The position numbers and the translations under genes were made by a program. The notes beneath the pieces were generated by a model. It was not told the DNA's origin. It saw only the letters and a list, made by a program, of their open reading frames with translations, and ran no database searches. This document shows positions 59,347 to 64,000 of a stretch of DNA of 64,000 bases, piece after piece (the stretch's first letter is position 1; each line of letters opens with the position of its first letter). The stretch lies in the NCBI RefSeq assembly GCF_004368785.1, contig NZ_SODM01000007.1, forward strand, positions 124,001 through 188,000, given 5' to 3'. The stretch is from Flavobacterium sp. 270. Lineage in GTDB: Bacteria > Bacteroidota > Bacteroidia > Flavobacteriales > Flavobacteriaceae.

Positions 59347-60711
59347 TTAATCGCGATCATTTTCTTCATAATGTTTTTTCACTTCTTTTAAGATTTCAAA
59401 AACGACATCTATATTTTTTTCTTTATATCTTCTGCCCCAGAAACTGTAAATCCAAACTGTACTATACTTCGAGCCATAACCTTCTATATAATTATCTTTA
59501 TCTAAATGAATTTTTGCATCTTTATTAATTGCATTTGAAACGTTTTCTGAAACATACTGGCTTATTTTTTCATAACAATAATCCGGAAATTCTTTTTTTT
59601 CTCCAAAAATCATTGTTTTATAAATTTTATTTAGTGACTCTTCCGGATTTTCTGTCCCATAAATATCATTATGACTATTGATTAAAGCGTCTACTAATAA
59701 ATTTAAATTTGATTCAAAATAAATTTTGTCAGATAAAAAGGCATAAAGTAATGGACTGTAACCATCAAACGCTTCCCGTATTGCAGTTGGATTTCTTCTT
59801 AATTTTTTATCAACAACCTTTATATCTTCATATTCTCCATAAAAAACATTTTGCTGAATCGCAGTTCTAAATCCATTAAAAGACTGGTTGTCTTCCAGCT
59901 TTAAACATCTACTCAAAAAAAGTTTAAAAAGTCCTTGTGCTTTAGAACTTCCGTAATTTAAATTGTCATTTATATCGACATCTGGAAAACTCATATCATA
60001 AAAATCATAATAATCTGATTCTTCACCTTCACCTTCTCCCTCACTTTCACTTACTATTTCATTTTGAGCTTCACTTGATTCAACTGTTACTGCTTTGGAA
60101 TTATGCAAAAGATCATCACCCTTAAACAAGTTTTCAAAAAATCCGACTATGCTGTCTTCATTATAAGATCTAAACATTAATGCATTACTGGAAGCTACAA
60201 ACAAAGAGCCTAAAAAAATAATGATCGAAATAAAAATCATTAAAAAACCAAGGATTTTGGCTATTTCACAAACGGATTCTCTTATACGAAATAACAGGCC
60301 AATTACTAAACTGGAAACTATTAGAATTGCAAATGAAATTAAAATTCGATCCATAAAATCATAAGCAGTAAATCCGATGTCCCAATTTGATACGACTACA
60401 ATAATCGAAAACAAAAGAGTGAGAAAACCATACATAAGGATAACAAAAAATGAGATTCTCCAAAATTCGTCATTTGATATATTCTTGCCAGCTTCTATCT
60501 TTGTGGAATCAGAATTGATAACAACCACTATCAATTTTTGAATAACTACCGAAATTGTCAACGAAATTAAAACCAAAGCACCAACCAGCAACAAAATAGT
60601 TACTGAAATTGAATCGGGTTCATAAATATCTTGTAGTCTTCGAAATACAAAACCACAAACAGACACAAGTATTATTTGAACGAATATAATTATCTTATAG
60701 GATTTTATCAT
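59347..60711 (-). CDS. hypothetical five-helix membrane protein, paralog B
   Basis: Protein of 454 residues. Five transmembrane helices occupy the first 175 residues, then an acidic low-complexity linker (SESEGEGEGEESDYYDFYDM near 215-235) and a soluble helical domain that ends WIYSFWGRRYKEKNIDVVFE. The final domain matches the neighbouring protein at 60708: IRxAFDxYSPLLYxxxSxKIY and (W/I)-x-YSFW-(G/A)-RR. I know no family. Its ATG overlaps the stop of the upstream paralog by four bases. The pair is presumably one membrane complex. Confidence 0.6.
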   Translation of the reverse strand: MIKSYKIIIFVQIILVSVCGFVFRRLQDIYEPDSISVTILLLVGALVLISLTISVVIQKLIVVVINSDSTKIEAGKNISNDEFWRISFFVILMYGFLTLLFSIIVVVSNWDIGFTAYDFMDRILISFAILIVSSLVIGLLFRIRESVCEIAKILGFLMIFISIIIFLGSLFVASSNALMFRSYNEDSIVGFFENLFKGDDLLHNSKAVTVESSEAQNEIVSESEGEGEGEESDYYDFYDMSFPDVDINDNLNYGSSKAQGLFKLFLSRCLKLEDNQSFNGFRTAIQQNVFYGEYEDIKVVDKKLRRNPTAIREAFDGYSPLLYAFLSDKIYFESNLNLLVDALINSHNDIYGTENPEESLNKIYKTMIFGEKKEFPDYCYEKISQYVSENVSNAINKDAKIHLDKDNYIEGYGSKYSTVWIYSFWGRRYKEKNIDVVFEILKEVKKHYEENDRD

Positions 60712-61976
60712 TCTACGTTTATTGATGTTGGATTATAATGTTCTTTAATTTCATTTAAAATTATGGCAACCTCTTTCATATTTCCTTCATAGTTTCTTCT
60801 GGCCCAAAAGCTGTAAAACCATATTATATCTTCTTGATTAAATTTATTCCCGTTAGTTAAGCTGGTATTTTCAAGCTTCTCTACCGATTGTTCCGAAAAA
60901 TACTTTTCAAGTTGAGGATAGTAAGTGTCAAGATCTGGATCATCATCTACTGGACCAAAAGTTTTCATTGTACTGTAAATTGAAGTCAACTTATCTTCAT
61001 CATTTGACAAATCATCATAAGTTAGAAGTAAACCGTCTACAATTTTATCCAAATTAGAAATATGATATACTTTTGGGGAAACTACTTTATAAAGTACAGA
61101 ATTATAATTTTCAAATTCTGAGTAAAGCTTCTCAGGACTATCTCTCAGATGATCAATAAAATCCATTAAATAGAAATAATCATTTTCAACAATATGATCA
61201 TCCATGCTTTGCTTAATTGAAATTCTAACATCCGAAAAATTTCTTTCACCTGTCATTGCGATCCAATCTTCAACTAAATGATTCCATGATGACAATAATT
61301 TAGACTCCACATCTTCAGCATTATCACCTTCATAAGATTCTTCAGAAATAATCGCTTCGTTTGAAATTTCATGACTGTTTTTTAACGCAGTATAATTTTT
61401 TGAGTGACTAATAAATTCCACTAAAGAGCCGGCATCAAATAAAATTGAAATACTAACGATAAAAAAACTGGCAACTAGTATGACAATTGCAATTATCTTG
61501 TTTGTTTTCCAGTAAATTCCACTTACTAGTAAAAAAGAAGCTACAACTAAACTTACTAGAATGAGAAGTAAAGCCCTCAAAAATATCCACCAATAAAATA
61601 TAATTATATGATCTACAACAAGAGACCCAGCTTTAAAAACTATAATTGAAAAAAAAGCAACAATTATTAAAAAGAAAATATTACAATAAAATGCGAATTT
61701 CCAAAAATTGTGCTGGCGCAAATTTTTAAGTATTTCATTTTCATCTGTTTCCTGATCCTGATGTTTTGAAAGTAATATCGGAACACAAATAACAAGGCAA
61801 ATTCCGAAGAAAATTAATGGTGCAAGAACACCATAATAAAACTCAAAAGGATGAAATCCTCTCACATTGAGTAATTTTTGCTTTCTGAAATTTAAAAACA
61901 TTAAAATGCCAAAGATTAGAACCAAAATAAATTGACTCACTATCATACCTCTAAAAAATTTGGATATTCTATCCAT
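60708..61976 (-). CDS. hypothetical five-helix membrane protein, paralog A
   Basis: Protein of 422 residues with the same layout as its neighbour: five hydrophobic helices (about 10-190), an acidic linker (EESYEGDNAEDVESK) and a soluble domain ending IIWFYSFWARRNYEGNMKEV. Shared motifs with paralog B include the FxxVRxSIKQ/FRTAIQQ helix, the YNSVLYKVVSPKVYHISNL stretch and the last helix KEVAIILNEIKEHY. The two arose by tandem duplication but have diverged strongly. First gene of a two-gene transcript. Function unknown. Confidence 0.6.
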   Translation of the reverse strand: MDRISKFFRGMIVSQFILVLIFGILMFLNFRKQKLLNVRGFHPFEFYYGVLAPLIFFGICLVICVPILLSKHQDQETDENEILKNLRQHNFWKFAFYCNIFFLIIVAFFSIIVFKAGSLVVDHIIIFYWWIFLRALLLILVSLVVASFLLVSGIYWKTNKIIAIVILVASFFIVSISILFDAGSLVEFISHSKNYTALKNSHEISNEAIISEESYEGDNAEDVESKLLSSWNHLVEDWIAMTGERNFSDVRISIKQSMDDHIVENDYFYLMDFIDHLRDSPEKLYSEFENYNSVLYKVVSPKVYHISNLDKIVDGLLLTYDDLSNDEDKLTSIYSTMKTFGPVDDDPDLDTYYPQLEKYFSEQSVEKLENTSLTNGNKFNQEDIIWFYSFWARRNYEGNMKEVAIILNEIKEHYNPTSINVE

Positions 61977-62144
61977 AAAAACAATTTATATTTATAAGAA
62001 AATTCGCTAAATTATAAATATTTTAATTGGTTTACATAAAATAAATAACAGTAATCAACTTTCAATTTTAAAAGGATTAAAAATCAATTAATTAGATTTT
62101 CTATTTAAAAAAAAATAATTAGAGTTAAACGGACGGCTCTATAA

Positions 62145-62177
62145 CCTTTGTCAAAGTTTTAAAAACTTTGACAAAGG
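62145..62177. repeat. near-perfect 33-base palindrome
   Basis: CCTTTGTCAAAGTTTT (62145-62160) and AAAACTTTGACAAAGG (62162-62177) are exact complements around a single A. Each arm also contains the short inverted repeat CTTTGTCAAAG. The stem is too tight for a normal loop, so a cruciform or a stem with 4-base loop would form. No gene overlaps it and it is not a typical terminator (no U-run). It could be a repeat unit shared with other sites in the genome. Confidence 0.7.
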
Positions 62178-62248
62178 CCGTGAGTGGAATCTGCATACAA
62201 AAGATTTTCTAATTGACTAATTGTCTCAATTATCAAATTATCTAAACA

Positions 62249-62425
62249 TCAATCCTTTTTATGCTGTTCAGTATAATTCTGATTTCCTTTAATTCTGGTA
62301 TCTTCTACATTCATTCCGTTTGCCATTCCTAACATAAAGGCGGTTATTATTAAAAGTAATTTTCGTTTTATCCAATGAAGTGGTCGCTTAGATTCCTCTA
62401 AACGTGTTTTGTTTTGTTTATACAT
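62249..62425 (-). CDS. small hypothetical membrane-associated protein
   Basis: A 58-codon gene reading MYKQNKTRLEESKRPLHWIK, then RKLLLIITAFMLGMANGMNV and a polar end (EDTRIKGNQNYTEQHKKD). The central hydrophobic stretch after a basic region could be an uncleaved signal anchor. The ATG lies 79 bases from the end of the 123-residue gene on the same strand. No family recognised. The call rests on an open frame with sensible composition. Confidence 0.5.
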   Translation of the reverse strand: MYKQNKTRLEESKRPLHWIKRKLLLIITAFMLGMANGMNVEDTRIKGNQNYTEQHKKD

Positions 62426-62504
62426 TTTGAAAATGATAAATGATTAGACATTATAGTATCATTTTATGCCATGAAATAGCATAATGGCTTAGAAAAGAAT
62501 TTTC

Positions 62505-62876
62505 TTAAGCGGTGTATAAACTTGTTTTGAAGTTTCCTGAATTAATTATTTCATTTACAAAAACAGCTTGTTTTATAAATGAATATATTTTTTGATGAAG
62601 CGATTTGCAAAGCAATAAAAGAATTTTAGTTTGAGATGTCAAAACTTCTTTTACGGTTTTGTAAATCATAAATATCGGAAATGAAGTATTTCCAGTAAAT
62701 TTTATACTTCTGAATTTGTATAAATGAGAATTTTTAAAATCTAATTCTCTACTTGCAATTATTTGAGAAGATTGATAATAATCTGCCGACTTTGATTGAT
62801 AATTTAAAGCACCATCGCCCACAATCACGACCAAAGCCAGAAAGAGAGAGATTAGGTATTTTAAATGTTTTTTCAA
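62505..62876 (-). CDS. small hypothetical exported protein
   Basis: Protein of 123 residues with an N-terminal hydrophobic signal (MKKHLKYLISLFLALVVIVG) and a basic, aromatic-rich remainder (FKNSHLYKFRSIKFTGNTSF, IFMIYKTVKEVLTSQTKIL). No cysteine cluster or enzyme motif; one Cys. It may be secreted or periplasmic. It precedes the 58-codon gene on the same strand and could be cotranscribed. No family recognised. Confidence 0.5.
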   Translation of the reverse strand: MKKHLKYLISLFLALVVIVGDGALNYQSKSADYYQSSQIIASRELDFKNSHLYKFRSIKFTGNTSFPIFMIYKTVKEVLTSQTKILLLLCKSLHQKIYSFIKQAVFVNEIINSGNFKTSLYTA

Positions 62877-63217
62877 TTCTAATAAATCTTTGAAATAATA
62901 TTAAACGAAAATACAATTTAAACTTCCGCTGTCAAAAGGTTTTATTATAAATGCAAAACAAAATCTATAAACTTATGAGTAAATTAGATTTATTCGTTTT
63001 TTACTTATTTCAAAATCAACACAATAAAAACATAAAAAGAAAGAAAATACTGCGAATTTACATTTAAAAAAAGAAGAACATTGCAGATTATTAAAAAATC
63101 AATTAGAATCGAAAAGATTATTTTTGTAAGTATTTATTTAAATAAATAATTTGTATTTTTATCAAAGTCGTATCCGAAAAACTTATAGAGTAGGAAAATC
63201 CCAAAAAACAATCATTT
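62877..63217. other. gene-free AT-rich gap before the leader-peptide gene
   Basis: 341 bases, very AT-rich. A 30-codon open frame at 62975-63067 has no supporting signal. A TATTTTTA at 63154-63161 resembles a -7 box for the gene at 63218 but lacks the final G and a -33 TTG. Nothing else is evident. Confidence 0.45.
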
Positions 63218-63415
63218 ATGAAAAATTTCGAAAAATTAACAAAAGAAGAATTAACAAAAGAAGAATTAAAATCAATTAATGCTGGCTCTGCAGACTGCGT
63301 ACCATTTCCGTTGTGTAACGGTCAAGAAGTTACTTTTCTTACAATAAATTCATGTGGCTGGTATTTATACAAAACAGCAACAAATAGTACTTGTATGGAA
63401 TATGGAGCATCATAA
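63218..63415 (+). CDS. putative bacteriocin/RiPP-like precursor with double-glycine-type leader
   Basis: Peptide of 65 residues. The leader, MKNFEKLTKEELTKEELKSI, then NAG, is of the type that peptidase-containing ABC exporters cut after a GG/AG pair in Bacteroidetes; the core follows, SADCVPFPLCNGQEVTFLT and more, with four Cys (two in the first ten residues, two later). The LTKEE segment is repeated in tandem by a 15-base duplication (63237-63266). No modifying enzyme or exporter is in the window. A terminator follows. The family link rests on the leader alone; a peptide pheromone is another possibility. Confidence 0.55.
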   Translation: MKNFEKLTKEELTKEELKSINAGSADCVPFPLCNGQEVTFLTINSCGWYLYKTATNSTCMEYGAS

Positions 63416-63436
63416 TAACATACTTATCAATTTACT

Positions 63437-63468
63437 AAAACTGCTATCAATCAATAGCAGTTTTTTTA
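63437..63468 (+). terminator. terminator after the leader-peptide gene
   Basis: ACTGCTAT and ATAGCAGT pair around six bases, then a T-run, 20-odd bases after the stop. Confidence 0.8.
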
Positions 63469-63495
63469 TATTCAATCTTTTCATCGCTGTAAAGT

Positions 63496-63924
63496 TTACT
63501 TAGAAATAGTAAACTTATTATGACTCAGAGTAAAACCTAAATTCTCATAAATCACCACATTCTCTACTCGTTTTTTATTGGTAGTTACTTCAATGCTTTT
63601 TAGATTATTTTCTTTTGAATACTGTATTATTTCTTCAATTAATTGTTTTCCAATTCCTTTGCCGCGATAATTTTTATTGATAAAAAACTCTTGGATTTCG
63701 CCAACAACTCCGCAATGATGCAGTAATTTCTGCGTATGAAAACTAATGAAACCTAAACTTTCATTTTCGTTTTCTGCTAGTAAGTAAAGATTATTTGGGT
63801 TTGAAATGTTTTCATTGAATATTTCTTTGAAGGTTTCGAAATCTAGAGTTTCGTTTTCTAATTCGCATATTGATTTGTAGACAAAATCTAAGTCTTGGTT
63901 TTGGATTTTTCTTATTTCAGCCAT
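63496..63924 (-). CDS. GNAT-family N-acetyltransferase
   Basis: From the start MAEIRKIQNQDLDFVY (63924) the protein is 142 residues. The GNAT fold is visible: motif A with EIQEFFINKNYRGKGIGKQL (the R-G-x-G-x-G/A acetyl-CoA loop, near 88-107), motif B SIEVTTNKKRVENVVIYENL and GFTLS. The layout resembles aminoalkylphosphonate or small-amine acetyltransferases; the substrate is unknown. A second ATG at 63936 is only four codons upstream and overlaps the preceding gene's stop. Cytoplasmic. Confidence 0.85.
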   Translation of the reverse strand: MAEIRKIQNQDLDFVYKSICELENETLDFETFKEIFNENISNPNNLYLLAENENESLGFISFHTQKLLHHCGVVGEIQEFFINKNYRGKGIGKQLIEEIIQYSKENNLKSIEVTTNKKRVENVVIYENLGFTLSHNKFTISK

Positions 63925-63932
63925 TACTAAAT

Positions 63933-64000
63933 TCAAAATTGAATTACTTTTTTATTTTCTGTAAAGTCTACTAACCATTCAATAGCAATATATTTAGTAC
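63933..64000 (-). CDS. C-terminal end of an unidentified gene
   Basis: The minus strand reads YIAIEWLVDFTENKKV and ends IQF with stop TGA at 63933-63935. The stop lies nine bases ahead of the GNAT start, so the two are probably an operon. Too little is visible to name a family. Confidence 0.35.
   Translation of the reverse strand, partial: TKYIAIEWLVDFTENKKVIQF

Noticed and set aside
62975..63067. 30-codon open frame
   Set aside because: It has no ribosome-binding or promoter signal, and its Lys/Ile/Asn content is expected from AT-rich non-coding DNA.

Overview
The window looks like a chromosomal segment of a Flavobacterium-type bacterium (Bacteroidetes). The DNA is AT-rich. Many genes are preceded by the Bacteroidetes promoter form TTG-N19/20-TAnnTTTG. 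There is a SusC/SusD pair, a PID-CTERM surface protein, the pdxA-yceD-rpmF-fabH-accB-accC order, a three-gene succinate dehydrogenase and an HMG-CoA synthase. These placements are inferred from gene content; no similarity search was run.

Layout. 1-7,000: end of recJ, an MFS exporter, a membrane protein, an alpha/beta hydrolase, a Cys-rich small protein, a seven-heme cytochrome c lipoprotein, lpxH, queD and an enoyl-CoA hydratase-like gene. 7,085-7,605: an intact tRNA-Ala(GGC) with two tRNA-Ala remnants and a broken GIY-YIG nuclease gene. 7,667-14,085: a small membrane protein, a lipoprotein, an operon of FAD oxidoreductase, mtgA and an LpxR-like protein, and an exported S9 peptidase. 14,265-20,010: a hybrid sensor kinase converging on a sigma-54 response regulator, beside five tandem PepSY-like genes whose upstream DNA carries a TTGGCAC element and repeated GTGTKTA motifs. 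20,109-26,072: fatty-acid, ribosomal, pdxA and ribE genes. 26,073-32,100: a defence-type island (m5C methyltransferase, B3-domain restriction enzyme, Vsr-like nuclease, a possible further nuclease and an overlapping pair of unknown genes), followed by a CAU-anticodon tRNA. 32,432-38,769: methylmalonyl-CoA epimerase, two large unknown exported proteins, an Ig-like lipoprotein and an omega-amidase-like hydrolase.

39,002-52,833 is the most coherent system: SusC, SusD, a GntP permease, RidA, a KDG-type kinase, KDPG aldolase, a D-threonine-aldolase/D-serine-dehydratase-fold PLP enzyme, an M19 dipeptidase-family amidase, a DeoR regulator and a GH20 hexosaminidase. I read it as a locus for chito-oligosaccharides ending in N-acetylglucosaminic acid: outer-membrane uptake, GH20 release of the aldonic acid, GntP import, M19 deacetylation, PLP-dependent deamination to KDG with RidA clearing the imine or enamine, then kinase and aldolase to pyruvate and glyceraldehyde 3-phosphate. 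A shared TGCA-N6-TTGC sequence lies upstream of SusC, upstream of GH20 and beside the DeoR gene, and ties the locus together.

52,885-64,000: an unknown exported protein, sdhCAB, HMG-CoA synthase, a tandem pair of paralogous five-helix membrane proteins, small exported proteins, a peptide with a double-glycine-like leader and a GNAT acetyltransferase. No rRNA, CRISPR array, complete insertion sequence or prophage was seen.
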